A stretch of DNA of 64,000 nt, taken from positions 9,703-73,702 of the forward strand of contig CAZYAO010000016.1 of NCBI GenBank assembly GCA_964645715.1, in the 5' to 3' direction. Below are positions 1-9,263 of the stretch, one piece after another. The stretch comes from JAUMBM01 sp964645715. GTDB taxonomy: Bacteria; Bacteroidota; Bacteroidia; Chitinophagales; Saprospiraceae. The notes under the pieces are model-generated. The model was not told the DNA's origin. It made no database searches and was given only the letters and a program-made list of their open reading frames with translations. Position 1 is the first letter of the stretch. Each line of letters starts with the position of its first letter. A program made the translations under genes and the position numbers.

Positions 1-19
1 CATAGAACAGCCACAAATT

Positions 20-1696
20 ATGAGCGAGACAAGCACGTCCGGCAATGGACCAGCCAATTTCATCGAGGCGTTTATAGAAGAAGACATTGCGAATGGCAAG
101 CATGGCGGGCGTGTACACACGCGTTTCCCGCCAGAGCCCAACGGATACCTGCATATTGGCCACGCAAAGGCTATTGTGATTAACTTTGAAACAGCAAGTA
201 AGTATGGCGGTGCCACAAATCTGAGGATGGATGATACCAACCCTACCACTGAAAAAACGGACTACGTAGACAGCATCAAGGAAGATATTCTCTGGTTGGG
301 TTATCAATGGGCAGGTGAAGTATTGTATGCTTCCGACTATTTTGAGCAGCTATACGGTTATGCTGTTAATCTTATAGAGCAGGGATTGGCGTATGTTGAT
401 GATTCAACACCGGAGGAGATTGCTGCGGGTAAAGGTGATACCAACACGCCCGGCACTGAAAATCCTTATCGCAACCGAACGAAGGAAGAAAATTTGGATC
501 TTTTCAGGCGCATGCGCGCAGGAGAGTTTGCCGATGGTGCTCGCGTTTTACGGGCGCGCATTGATATGTCGTCGCCCAATATGCACATGCGGGATCCCAT
601 CTTATACCGCATCAAGCATGAACACCACCACCGTACTGGGGATGCGTGGTGTATTTATCCAATGTATGATTTTGCACATGGACAGAGTGACAGTCTGGAG
701 GGGATAACGCATTCGCTCTGCTCTCTGGAGTTCAGGCATCACAGGCCTCTTTACGACTGGTTTATAGAGAAGCTCGGGATTTTTCCCAGTCGGCAGATTG
801 AGTTTGCGCGCATGAATGTGTCTTACATGATTACCAGTAAGCGTCGCCTGTTAAGGTTGGTAAATGAAAAGCTGGTAACCGGCTGGGATGACCCACGTAT
901 GCCTACGCTGGCTGGTATGCGCCGTAGAGGGTATCCGCCGGCTGCATTGAGGGATTTCTGTATGCGTACTGGTGTTGCTAAGCGAGACAATACCATAGAA
1001 ATAGAGCTGCTGGAATATTTTGTGCGTGAGGAACTCAACAAGGAAGCGATACGTGCCATGGCGGTGCTGGATCCTTTAAGGGTTGTAATTACTAATTACC
1101 CGGAAGGGCAGGTTGAGGAACTTCATTTGGAGAATAATCCGGAGAAAGCCGATGCCGGAACCCACAGTATTCCTTTTGGAAGAGAGATATACATTGAGCG
1201 GGAAGACTTCATGATTGACCCGCCAAAAAAATATTTTCGGATGGCACCTGGTGCAGACGTCCGGCTCAAATCTGCCTATATTCTCCACTGTGAGGGATAC
1301 GAGGCAGATCCTGTAACGGGTGAAACGCAAGTAGTTTACTGCAGTTATTACCCCGACAGTCGCAGCGGGGAGGATACATCGGGCATTAAGGCTAAAGGAA
1401 CGTTGCATTGGGTGAGTGTTGCAGCTGCCAAAGCTGTTGAGGTCAGGGTATATGACAGGCTTTTTACCCAGCCAGATCCCACGGCCGATGAGGAAGCTGA
1501 CTTTCTGTCGCTGGTAAACCCTGCCAGCCTCATGGTTGTGCAGGCGCAGGCAGAGCCCTTCCTATTGACAGCGCAGGCGGGACAGTCATTCCAGTTTTTA
1601 CGCAAAGGGTATTTTACGGCAGATGCGGATTCGAAACCAGGGTTGCCGGTGTTCAACCTGACGGTAGATCTCAAGACGAGTTATAAGCCGTCATAG
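20..1696 (+). CDS. glnS: Glutamine--tRNA ligase (GlnRS)
   Basis: Charges tRNA-Gln with glutamine in the cytoplasm. The 558-residue protein has the class I HIGH signature as PPEPNGYLHIGHAKA near residues 37-51 and the KMSKS-equivalent loop as MITSKRRL near residues 269-276. The catalytic domain is followed by the two beta-barrel anticodon-binding domains (from about residue 340), where the phrase GREIYIEREDF is typical of GlnRS. The length matches bacterial GlnRS (about 550). The PEPNG form and the beta-barrel C-terminus separate it from bacterial GluRS. The ATG lies only 19 bases from the window edge, so its promoter and any upstream operon partner are not visible. No gene follows it for over 300 bases. 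Confidence 0.96.
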   Translation: MSETSTSGNGPANFIEAFIEEDIANGKHGGRVHTRFPPEPNGYLHIGHAKAIVINFETASKYGGATNLRMDDTNPTTEKTDYVDSIKEDILWLGYQWAGEVLYASDYFEQLYGYAVNLIEQGLAYVDDSTPEEIAAGKGDTNTPGTENPYRNRTKEENLDLFRRMRAGEFADGARVLRARIDMSSPNMHMRDPILYRIKHEHHHRTGDAWCIYPMYDFAHGQSDSLEGITHSLCSLEFRHHRPLYDWFIEKLGIFPSRQIEFARMNVSYMITSKRRLLRLVNEKLVTGWDDPRMPTLAGMRRRGYPPAALRDFCMRTGVAKRDNTIEIELLEYFVREELNKEAIRAMAVLDPLRVVITNYPEGQVEELHLENNPEKADAGTHSIPFGREIYIEREDFMIDPPKKYFRMAPGADVRLKSAYILHCEGYEADPVTGETQVVYCSYYPDSRSGEDTSGIKAKGTLHWVSVAAAKAVEVRVYDRLFTQPDPTADEEADFLSLVNPASLMVVQAQAEPFLLTAQAGQSFQFLRKGYFTADADSKPGLPVFNLTVDLKTSYKPS

Positions 1697-2029
1697 TATG
1701 AGAGGGGTATACACTCCGGACTAACGACTGCCACTTTGCCAATGAGAGATGATGGTCTGACAGCCTTTAACAAGCCAATACTAGGCTGTAAATAGGCGTT
1801 GAATTCAAAATATTGACATGTCATATCATTTACTTATATGGTACTGGTCAAAGTATTAATATTACATCTGTGTATTGTAAGGGTTGGGTTTGACCTTTGC
1901 TACATAATTGGGTAAAAGTTCTGCGGGATTATTTCTGACAAAGAAATAATCCCGCTTTTCATTTGCCGGAAGGCGCAGAAGTGAGGAGAAGGTAACGATC
2001 ACAGATCAGTAAGGTGACTTATTTGCATC
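1697..2029. other. Intergenic region between glnS and the TonB receptor gene
   Basis: This 333-base stretch has no convincing ORF. It is AT-rich around 1800-1860 and contains a strong terminator hairpin at 1923-1959, placed 226 bases after glnS. That distance is long for a simple glnS terminator, so a short transcript starting inside the region cannot be excluded. I see no RNA family I recognise. Confidence 0.5.
1923..1959 (+). terminator. Rho-independent terminator upstream of the TonB receptor gene
   Basis: A perfect 14-bp stem (GCGGGATTATTTCT, 1923-1936, pairing with 1942-1955) closes a 5-base loop and is followed by TTTT. The orientation fits transcription from the glnS side. It isolates the downstream TonB receptor unit. 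Confidence 0.75.
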
Positions 2030-4717
2030 ATGAAGAAAAGCTGTGGATTGACCTTAGTGGGGCTATTATTGAGTACATTGCTGGTAGCGCAGCAATTACC
2101 GGAGCGCCGTATATCGCTAACTGTCCGGGATATGCCTTTGGAGGAGTTGTTCTTTTTGCTTATAGAAAAGGAGCAACTGAATCTCCTTTTTCGCAACGAT
2201 CAGTTACCAGCCAATCATCGGGTGACTATTAGCGTAGAACAACAGCCGCTGGCAGTTGTATTTGACCTTGTTTTGGCAGGTAGTGGGTTGACCTATAAGA
2301 TGGTTGGCGGCCAGATTGCCATTGTGCCCCAACCGGCGCCCTTGGTCAGGGTGGAACGATTTACGCTAAGCGGATATATAGTAGATGCTCAGTCGGGCGA
2401 GCGTCTCATCGGTGCCCACATTACGGACATTCAAAGCCAGCGAGGTACTGTTAGCAATGAGTACGGTTTTTTTAGCCTGACATTCCCTGCCGGTATGGTG
2501 CATATAACCGTTTCTTACTTGGGGTACACTTCTTTTGATGAACAGTTGGTACTAGAAAGTAACAAGCGACTGCAAGTAGCGCTTAAGAGCAACTCTTTTC
2601 TGCCGGAAGTAATCGTAACACCTGCTGACAGCGCAGGTAGCCCTGGCTACTATCAGCGAGCAGCGATGACAGAAGGGGATATTCTTCGAATGACGGCAGT
2701 TTTGCCCAGTTTGGCAGGAGAACCGGATCCAATCAGAAGTATGCAACTGTTGCCTGGTGTGACGACTGGAACGGACGGAATAGAGGGGCTGCATGTTCGG
2801 GGCGGGGATGCCGGTCAAAACCTGATAATGATTGATGGGGTCCCTGTATACAACGTATCCCATGCAGCAGGCTTGTTTTCGGTAGTTAATGCAGGTGCGA
2901 TTCGTTCTGCAACTTTATTCAGTGGCGGATTTCCGGCGAGGTATGGAGGCAGATTGTCTGGTGTATTGGACATACACACCAAAGACGGTAATCTCGAGTC
3001 GTACCATGCAACGGCAGAGCTAGGCATGTTGACGGGCAGGATGTCTGTAGAAGGACCGATTGCCCGCGGTAAGACAGCTTTCTTCCTGAGCGGCCGACAA
3101 TCATTTTTACACTATTTTTTAGTACCCTACACCCGGCAATTGAAAGCGGAGAAAGGAGAGGCAGGTCAGACTGACTATAGGTATTTTGACATCAATGCCA
3201 AGATAAGTCACACTTTTTCCACCAATGACCGGCTTTATTTTAGTCTGTACAGGGGTAACGACAATTATCAGGATCGCGGTGCAAGTAACCAGCAGCTTAG
3301 CGTTGCCAGCCTGCCAGGCAGTGAACTGACGGTCTTTGATATTACCCAGCGCTACCATGAAGGACTCAAGTGGGGTAATACGGTAGCAGCTTTGCGCTGG
3401 AATCACCTTTTCAACGACAAGGTGTTTGCCAATTTTACAGTTACGGCCAGCGAATTGGCCGTGGAAAATAAGTACGGAGAATTTGATTCTATCTATAACA
3501 ATCGCACGCGGCAGATTTTTCGAACTGCTTCGCAGGGGATTTTCAGAACAGGTATTGAGGACAGAGGATTTCGGGCTGACCTGCACATGCTGCCCGCTGT
3601 CGGGAGGGATTTCAGAGCGGGATTTTCTTATAATATTCGCAACTTCAGGCCGGGTGCGCTGATGCTGAATACCAGCACGAGCAGCATAGATAACCTAATT
3701 GCCAATGCCCTGATTACGACCCGGGAGGTCAACTTTTACGGAGAAAGCAACCTTCGTCGGGGTGATGGCTGGGAGCTCAACACAGGCCTGCATTTTGCAC
3801 TTTGGCAGGTGGGGCTCAGGAATTATCCGACGATACAACCCCGGCTTAACCTATCAGGCAGACTGACCGACAAGCTTAGTGCGAAGATTTCTGCTGCCCG
3901 TATGGTACAGTTTGTGCACCTGCTGTCGAGTTCATCCATTGGTCTGCCAACAGATTTGTGGGTACCAGCTACTTCGCGGGTGAAACCTGCTGAGGCCTGG
4001 GTTTTTAGTACAGGTGTTACCTACCCAATATCAGGTGGCTGGCTGCTAAGAGGAGAGGTCTATTATAAATCGATGCAGCACTTGGTAAATTTCAGCGAAG
4101 GAACTGTTTCTTTTAGGAATTGGGAGGACAATGTGACCCAGGGAGAGGGGCGAGCATACGGAGTCGAAACCAGCATAACACGGTCTACGGACAGGTTGAA
4201 TTTACTGCTTTCCTATACTTTGGCGAAAGCAGACCGACGATTTGACAACATCAATTTTGGACAAGTTTTTCCCTTTAAATTTGATCGCAGGCATGATCTC
4301 AAATTAGCCTGGATATACGAACTAAGACCATGGCTGCGACTTTCATCGACATTTATTTTTAGCTCGGGTTTTGCTTTTAGCATACCGCTCGAAAAATATC
4401 AGGTGGCTATCCCCGGGATAATCATTCCTGCAGAAGGCGTAGAGGTCTTTAGTTTTGGAGAAAAAAACCAGTACCGGATGCCGGCTTATCATCGTCTTGA
4501 TGTGAATGCTCAATTTTTGATCACTTCTGAAGGAAAGCGCTGTCGGCATCTCATCAATGTTGGTGTATACAACCTTTACAACCGGAAAAATCCACTGTAC
4601 TACGATTTGCGCAATCGGTATACCAACGTAAATAATTCACTTATTGCCATCAGTGAATTTGTACAGGTGTGGTTACTGCCGATGTTGCCTTCTGTGAGCT
4701 ACCAATTTTCGTTTTGA
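2030..4717 (+). CDS. TonB-dependent outer-membrane receptor with STN and carboxypeptidase-D-like domains
   Basis: Outer-membrane active transporter driven by TonB/ExbBD; the substrate is not deducible from sequence. A signal peptide (MKKSCGLTLVGLLLSTLLVAQ) is followed by an STN domain at about residues 25-95, a carboxypeptidase-regulatory-like beta-sandwich at about 118-190 (GYIVDAQSGERLIGAHI), the plug with the LHVRGGDAGQNLIMIDGVPV phrase at about 250-275, and a 22-strand barrel to residue 895 ending in aromatic FSF. An STN domain normally couples a receptor to an anti-sigma/sigma pair; none lies next to it here. The next gene, 45 bases downstream, is a DUF4249 lipoprotein, the usual partner of this receptor subtype in Bacteroidota. 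The ATG at 2030 is the only start giving the signal peptide. Confidence 0.92.
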   Translation: MKKSCGLTLVGLLLSTLLVAQQLPERRISLTVRDMPLEELFFLLIEKEQLNLLFRNDQLPANHRVTISVEQQPLAVVFDLVLAGSGLTYKMVGGQIAIVPQPAPLVRVERFTLSGYIVDAQSGERLIGAHITDIQSQRGTVSNEYGFFSLTFPAGMVHITVSYLGYTSFDEQLVLESNKRLQVALKSNSFLPEVIVTPADSAGSPGYYQRAAMTEGDILRMTAVLPSLAGEPDPIRSMQLLPGVTTGTDGIEGLHVRGGDAGQNLIMIDGVPVYNVSHAAGLFSVVNAGAIRSATLFSGGFPARYGGRLSGVLDIHTKDGNLESYHATAELGMLTGRMSVEGPIARGKTAFFLSGRQSFLHYFLVPYTRQLKAEKGEAGQTDYRYFDINAKISHTFSTNDRLYFSLYRGNDNYQDRGASNQQLSVASLPGSELTVFDITQRYHEGLKWGNTVAALRWNHLFNDKVFANFTVTASELAVENKYGEFDSIYNNRTRQIFRTASQGIFRTGIEDRGFRADLHMLPAVGRDFRAGFSYNIRNFRPGALMLNTSTSSIDNLIANALITTREVNFYGESNLRRGDGWELNTGLHFALWQVGLRNYPTIQPRLNLSGRLTDKLSAKISAARMVQFVHLLSSSSIGLPTDLWVPATSRVKPAEAWVFSTGVTYPISGGWLLRGEVYYKSMQHLVNFSEGTVSFRNWEDNVTQGEGRAYGVETSITRSTDRLNLLLSYTLAKADRRFDNINFGQVFPFKFDRRHDLKLAWIYELRPWLRLSSTFIFSSGFAFSIPLEKYQVAIPGIIIPAEGVEVFSFGEKNQYRMPAYHRLDVNAQFLITSEGKRCRHLINVGVYNLYNRKNPLYYDLRNRYTNVNNSLIAISEFVQVWLLPMLPSVSYQFSF

Positions 4718-4762
4718 AATACGTAGATAAATAGTTATATTGGCGCGCAAATAAACTGGGCA

Positions 4763-5692
4763 ATGAAATATCGCTTATGGGGTATATGTATGCTGGCTGT
4801 ATTGGGGCTTGGTACCACCTGCGAGCGACCCGTTGATTTGCCCTTTGACAGGCCTGTATCCAATCTGGTAGTTGTCAGTAATTTTACCCGGGAAAAGCAG
4901 TTGGAGGTAAGAGTGTCCAGCAGCCGCTCTATTTTGGAAGCGAGCATTGGGGAGTATTTGCCCGACGCGCGTGTAGAGTTATTTAGTGATGGTGCATTTC
5001 TGGAAAGATTGGAGTTGGTGATTCCTCCGGGCGGACGGATACCTCCTTACTACCAAACACGCAATGTGGCCCTTGAGGCAGGAACCGTCTATCAGATACG
5101 TGTTGACGTCACCGGTTTCAATCCTGTAACGGCCAGTTCCAAAATACCGGAACCAGTACCCATACAACTATTTCAGGTCAATGATGCAAGGCTGGTTTTG
5201 GATCAGTCACCTGCATTGCAGCGTTATAGCTACCGGGTTCGGTTCAATTTTCAGGATCCCGGAGACGGGGATGATTATTACCATCTCAATTTTTACCAGC
5301 AGGTAAAGGAATACTTTAACAGGGAAGGAGATACGATTATAAGCCGCAAAATTTTGTATCCACTTGTTTTTAATAATACCAATGATAACAACGTAATCAA
5401 TGCTTATTTCAGTGGGGGAATACTGATGAAAAACAACCCATTTCCTGCAGGCTTGGCTTTTGAGACTACTTTTGAGGTAGAGCCTGAATTTGAATTGTTG
5501 GGAGATGTATTTGTTGAACTGCGAACAGTATCTGAGGAGTATTATTTATTTCACACCTCATTAAGTCGACAACAGGCACAGCCTGACGGTCCGCTCAATG
5601 AGCCGGTCATCGTTTTTGACAATGTGGATAACGGTTACGGCATTTTTGCGGGCTACAACTTTACACTGGATTCTGTCCGACTGGGCCTCTAG
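4763..5692 (+). CDS. DUF4249-family lipoprotein, TonB-receptor partner
   Basis: Predicted cell-surface or periplasmic lipoprotein of 309 residues. The N-terminus is hydrophobic and ends in a lipobox-like GLGTTC with Cys20, a relaxed lipobox as common in Bacteroidota. The body carries the DUF4249 pattern: LVVVSNFTREKQLEVRVSSS, then a DARVELFSDG strand, then a TVYQIRVDVTGFNPVTASS segment. Family members sit beside receptors with carboxypeptidase-D-like N-termini, as here, and probably assist ligand capture; this role is inference. It is likely co-transcribed with the receptor (45-base gap). Its TAG stop lies within a CTAG that also supplies the stop of the convergent acyltransferase gene, so the two genes overlap by 4 bases. 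Confidence 0.8.
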   Translation: MKYRLWGICMLAVLGLGTTCERPVDLPFDRPVSNLVVVSNFTREKQLEVRVSSSRSILEASIGEYLPDARVELFSDGAFLERLELVIPPGGRIPPYYQTRNVALEAGTVYQIRVDVTGFNPVTASSKIPEPVPIQLFQVNDARLVLDQSPALQRYSYRVRFNFQDPGDGDDYYHLNFYQQVKEYFNREGDTIISRKILYPLVFNNTNDNNVINAYFSGGILMKNNPFPAGLAFETTFEVEPEFELLGDVFVELRTVSEEYYLFHTSLSRQQAQPDGPLNEPVIVFDNVDNGYGIFAGYNFTLDSVRLGL

Positions 5693-7005
5693 CGGGTAGT
5701 TACTTCCTGATCGCTGGTTGGTTGATTGAATACCTCGAGGATAAGCGCCCGCAGTTTTTTGAGATAGTGAAGATCGTGAGATTCCATTTTCCCTACTCGC
5801 CAGCCCAAGTACCATTGTTTCACCAGTGTGGCATAATTGATTAGCCAAGGCAATGACAGGAGGGCTGTTAGTGGCAGCGCGAGCCACCACCAGGCGGCAG
5901 TAGAAAGTGGAATGATAATCCAAAGCAGCGCATAAAAGACAGTTGTCGCCAGCCAGACAGCCAGCCTTACGGGGGCATAGAACTCGATAGTTTTTACTTT
6001 GGCAGTTGCCACGCCCTCGGCAATAAGCAGCGGGGGCAGGTGCCACAATAAACTTACGAGAGCGAGTGGCAGGCCCGCCAGCAGACGGACACCTGATTTG
6101 CGTTTGCGTGCATATTTATTTGTCAGAGAGGCATCGTCCAGACCAAACTGTGCCAGTCGCCCGAAGTACTCTCCGGTCAGCGATTTCAAAGTATTCTTAT
6201 CTCCTTCCTCCATTCGGTTGATTTTATCAACCACCTCTATTTCCTGTTCGAGGGCTTTTTCGCTGTTGGTTACTACTTTGAGAAGCTGCTGGCTCCGGCT
6301 GCTCTGCGTCATTTCCAGCATATTTTCTGCTACTCTGTCATCTTCAGGGTTATCTACATGGATGACATGTTCTTGCATTGATTCTTTTAGCAAATCAGTA
6401 AGTTCGTTAATGGCGAGGTTAGGTTGCCGGGCATAGGACTCCCGAAAGCGGGAAGCCAATATAGGGTGGCCAAAACGAATCATGACCTCGCTGTCCGCAC
6501 GATCAGCGTGTGTATAATTGACACCTACAGGCACGATATATACTTCATCCAGGGAGGGATCTGCCTCGAGTGCCCCGAGTGCCAGGCGTGCAGTACCTTT
6601 TTTTAGTGGACGCAGCCGTTTTTCATGGATACAACGACCCTCTGCGAGAATCATGATTGTGCGTTTTTCGCTGAGAGCTTTGAAGCAGGCAGCAAACGTA
6701 TCGTAGTTTTGTTTAAGATTTTGATAGCCTCCGTCCTGAATGCGGTATACGGGCAGCATGTGCAACCACTCGAGCAGCAGTCTGAACAGTGGTTTTTTAA
6801 ACAGGTCGCCACGAACCAGGAAAAAAAGTGGCCGGTCGAGAAAGCAGGCGAGAATACAGGGTTCTATAAAAGCAGTAGGATGATTGGCTGCCAGTATCAC
6901 CGCTTTATTTTGCGGGATACGCTCTGCATGTGCCAGGTCAATGCGCCGATAGTGACGCTTCAGTGCCCAGTCCATCAGGGGCCTAACCAATTGATACAGT
7001 AGCAT
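5689..7005 (-). CDS. PlsC-like phospholipid/glycerol acyltransferase with C-terminal membrane segments
   Basis: Putative 1-acyl-glycerol-3-phosphate-type acyltransferase acting at the inner membrane. Motif I is NHPTAFIEP at residues 41-49 (His with an acidic residue five positions further, the spacing seen in GPAT-like members), and motif III is LAEGRCIHEKRL near 118-129. The catalytic domain covers about residues 10-215. It is followed by a helical charged region and then two or three hydrophobic segments between about 315 and 400 (for example AVWLATTVFYALLWIIIPLS). At 438 residues it is longer than plain PlsC because of this membrane tail. The exact lipid substrate cannot be told. It is convergent with the DUF4249 gene and shares the CTAG stop. 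Confidence 0.8.
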   Translation of the reverse strand: MLLYQLVRPLMDWALKRHYRRIDLAHAERIPQNKAVILAANHPTAFIEPCILACFLDRPLFFLVRGDLFKKPLFRLLLEWLHMLPVYRIQDGGYQNLKQNYDTFAACFKALSEKRTIMILAEGRCIHEKRLRPLKKGTARLALGALEADPSLDEVYIVPVGVNYTHADRADSEVMIRFGHPILASRFRESYARQPNLAINELTDLLKESMQEHVIHVDNPEDDRVAENMLEMTQSSRSQQLLKVVTNSEKALEQEIEVVDKINRMEEGDKNTLKSLTGEYFGRLAQFGLDDASLTNKYARKRKSGVRLLAGLPLALVSLLWHLPPLLIAEGVATAKVKTIEFYAPVRLAVWLATTVFYALLWIIIPLSTAAWWWLALPLTALLSLPWLINYATLVKQWYLGWRVGKMESHDLHYLKKLRALILEVFNQPTSDQEVTTR

Positions 7006-7174
7006 GCTGTTCGCTTTTTGTGGCGAAGATATAGAAAGGGAATGAGAATTGTGGCCTTTGGGGAACTATATGGCCTGCCAAATATTTGTATTGTTTTCCT
7101 TATTGTCGAAAGATGTAAAGCGGATAATCCTGAAAAATCCTGTTTATTGCAGGGGAGATCGGGATATTGGATCG

Positions 7175-7705
7175 TCAGAGATCGGCCAATCCGGCCGGTA
7201 GGTTCATGTACAGTACTTGTTTTTCCTCATCAATATCCTCGATAAGACCGGGATGAAGAGGAATAAAAATCTGTCGCGCATCAAGTTTTTGAACCACTGC
7301 CATCCACTGACTGGGCATTTCCTCAACAGCCACTATTTGTCCAACGAGTCCGGTATGCGCATCGATTACAGAAAAGCCTGTCAGTGCCGTAAAAAGCGCA
7401 GCAAATTGCTGTTCTTCACTGATAACAGCCTCTCCTGCTTGCTCTTCTGGAAGTAAAAGTTGCGCGCCTTGTAAGCCACGGGCGCTATCGATATCATCAA
7501 TATCTTCAAATTTGATAATAGGTGTTCCTTCGCCCCGGATGTACTCGACAAAATGAGGTATGGGTGATCCCTTAACAGAAACAAAGAGCATATCTGCATC
7601 GAGGACCACCTCTTGAAAAGCCTCTTCGGGCAGGAGTTTAAGTTCTCCTTTGAGGCCATGTGTGCGGCCGAGTTGGCCTACGGCAACTAAATGGGTATGC
7701 ACCAT
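7175..7705 (-). CDS. rimM: Ribosome maturation factor RimM
   Basis: Assists 16S rRNA processing and 30S head assembly by binding S19. The 176-residue protein has the N-terminal RimM beta-barrel with the diagnostic GQLGRTHGLKGELKL at residues 10-24, and the C-terminal PRC-barrel-like domain with MPSQWMAVVQKLDARQIFIP near 130-149. Length is normal (170-180). It is read 22 bases after mnmA, so the two RNA-maturation genes probably form one unit. The usual Bacteroidota partner rpsP is not adjacent. Confidence 0.93.
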   Translation of the reverse strand: MVHTHLVAVGQLGRTHGLKGELKLLPEEAFQEVVLDADMLFVSVKGSPIPHFVEYIRGEGTPIIKFEDIDDIDSARGLQGAQLLLPEEQAGEAVISEEQQFAALFTALTGFSVIDAHTGLVGQIVAVEEMPSQWMAVVQKLDARQIFIPLHPGLIEDIDEEKQVLYMNLPAGLADL

Positions 7706-7727
7706 AGTATACTCACGTTAAAGAAGA

Positions 7728-8837
7728 TCAGCTTTCACTGAGCCTGCTGCTATAGATAATACCACCGCCGATGACATCATCCCCTTCATAAAAGACAGCG
7801 GACTGGCCTGGAGCAACACCTTTGACATTTGCCAAAAAGTTGACTTCCACCTTATCTGCTGCTGTCTGTTGAAGCGTACTGAGCGCCCCGCCATCACGGT
7901 AGCGAATTTTGGTGATTGCCTCAGTACCGGGGGGTAGTGAAGCATATTTCATGAGGTTGACTTGCCCGACCTGTATACCGTTGCGAATGAGTTCGTCAAT
8001 ATGGCCAAGTACAACCGTGTTAGATTCGGGGCGTATTTCGGTTACGAACATAGGTTCCCCGAACGCTGCTCCCAGTCCTTTGCGTTGTCCGATTGTATAA
8101 AACGGATAGCCTTGATGCTGGCCGATGACCTCCCCGCGAGTATTGACAAAATTGCCACCAGCAACTTGTTGTTCGAGACCCTGCACCCGTCTTTTCAGGA
8201 AACCCCGATAATCATTGTCAGGGACAAAACAAATTTCGTAGCTCTCTGCTTTTTTGCTTAGTTCAACATAGCCAAAATCCGCAGCGAGTTGGCGTACTTC
8301 GGGTTTGGTCATTCCACCCAGCGGAAACCTGCTGCGTGAGAGGCAAGCCTGGCTGAGTCCCCACAGAACATAAGACTGATCTTTATTGTCATCCACACTT
8401 CTGCGAATAAACGAGCGGTTATTTTCCTGAACAATACGCGCATAATGTCCGGTAGCAATGAATTCGCAGTCCATGGCATCAGCACGCTTGAGCAGTGCAC
8501 TCCATTTGATGTGCGTATTGCAGAGAACACAGGGATTGGGCGTACGTCCGGCCATATATTCTCCGACAAAGTTGTCGATTACGTAATCGCCGAACTCTTC
8601 CCGGATATCAACGATAAAATGGTGGAATCCCATATTTACAGCCACCTGACGCGCATCGTTGATGCTGTCAAGACTGCAACAACCTGTTTCTTTTTTCGTG
8701 CCGCCACTGTTGGCATAGTCCCATGTTTTCATGGTGATACCGACCACTTCGTACCCCTCCTCGTGTAAAAGCATGGCAGTAACGGTGCTGTCGATACCAC
8801 CGCTCATGGCTACCAGTACTCTTCCTAGCTTACTCAT
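7728..8837 (-). CDS. mnmA: tRNA-specific 2-thiouridylase MnmA
   Basis: Thiolates U34 of tRNA-Lys, -Glu and -Gln using ATP and a relayed persulfide. The PP-loop ATP site is AMSGGIDSTVTAMLL near residues 9-23. The two catalytic cysteines are visible in NPCVLCNTHIKW and in SYEICFVPDNDYRGFL. I start the gene at the internal ATG at 8837 (MSKLGRVLVAMSGG), giving 369 residues, the usual size. The frame stays open 27 codons further upstream, but that extension has no family counterpart and lies in the A/T-rich promoter region. rimM follows 22 bases downstream on the same strand. Confidence 0.94.
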   Translation of the reverse strand: MSKLGRVLVAMSGGIDSTVTAMLLHEEGYEVVGITMKTWDYANSGGTKKETGCCSLDSINDARQVAVNMGFHHFIVDIREEFGDYVIDNFVGEYMAGRTPNPCVLCNTHIKWSALLKRADAMDCEFIATGHYARIVQENNRSFIRRSVDDNKDQSYVLWGLSQACLSRSRFPLGGMTKPEVRQLAADFGYVELSKKAESYEICFVPDNDYRGFLKRRVQGLEQQVAGGNFVNTRGEVIGQHQGYPFYTIGQRKGLGAAFGEPMFVTEIRPESNTVVLGHIDELIRNGIQVGQVNLMKYASLPPGTEAITKIRYRDGGALSTLQQTAADKVEVNFLANVKGVAPGQSAVFYEGDDVIGGGIIYSSRLSES

Positions 8838-9263
8838 AATACCTGTTAGAATCGTAAAATTAAATGCGGGCACAAAATTACCACAATTAAAAATGCTATT
8901 GGCAAGTTTTCTTATCAAAGAGACGCAGGCTGCAGGGGGTAATTTGTGTATATGGCAATATTATGCTAAATTTGGTTATGTGTTTTGCTCATAAGAGTCT
9001 GGGCAGTATTCAGTTTTTTTATTTTTATAAAAAAATGAACGCGATGCTGCCGCTGAACTTGCGGGGTTAGCTGTCATTGCCCAAGCGCGTTCTGATGCAG
9101 CTTATTGTTCGCTGCAGAAGGTAAAGGAATACTTGTGAGATAACTTTATCCGTAAAACACGCATGTATTGGTTGCGAATAACTAGTTGACCAATGACAAA
9201 TTAATAACGGAATTAAGCCTGTCTTTGTTTATTCAACAGAGCAATTGGCACAATACATTTACA
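8838..9263. other. Intergenic region between mnmA and the RlpA-like gene
   Basis: The 426 bases between these divergent genes contain no credible protein gene. A full-consensus plus-strand promoter lies at 8943-8974, leaving a leader of roughly 280 bases before the downstream ATG. The leader contains a small hairpin near 9097-9117 (TGCAGC/GCTGCA arms) and an 11-codon mini-ORF at 9035-9070. I recognise no riboswitch or known RNA family. Confidence 0.5.
8943..8974 (+). promoter_or_regulatory. Bacteroidota primary-sigma promoter (TTTG-N20-TAAATTTG)
   Basis: The -33 TTTG box is at 8943-8946 and the -7 TAAATTTG box at 8967-8974, with a 20-base spacer, an exact match to the Bacteroidota consensus TTTG-N19/21-TAnnTTTG. 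It would start transcription near 8981, far ahead of the RlpA-like gene at 9264. Confidence 0.6.
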
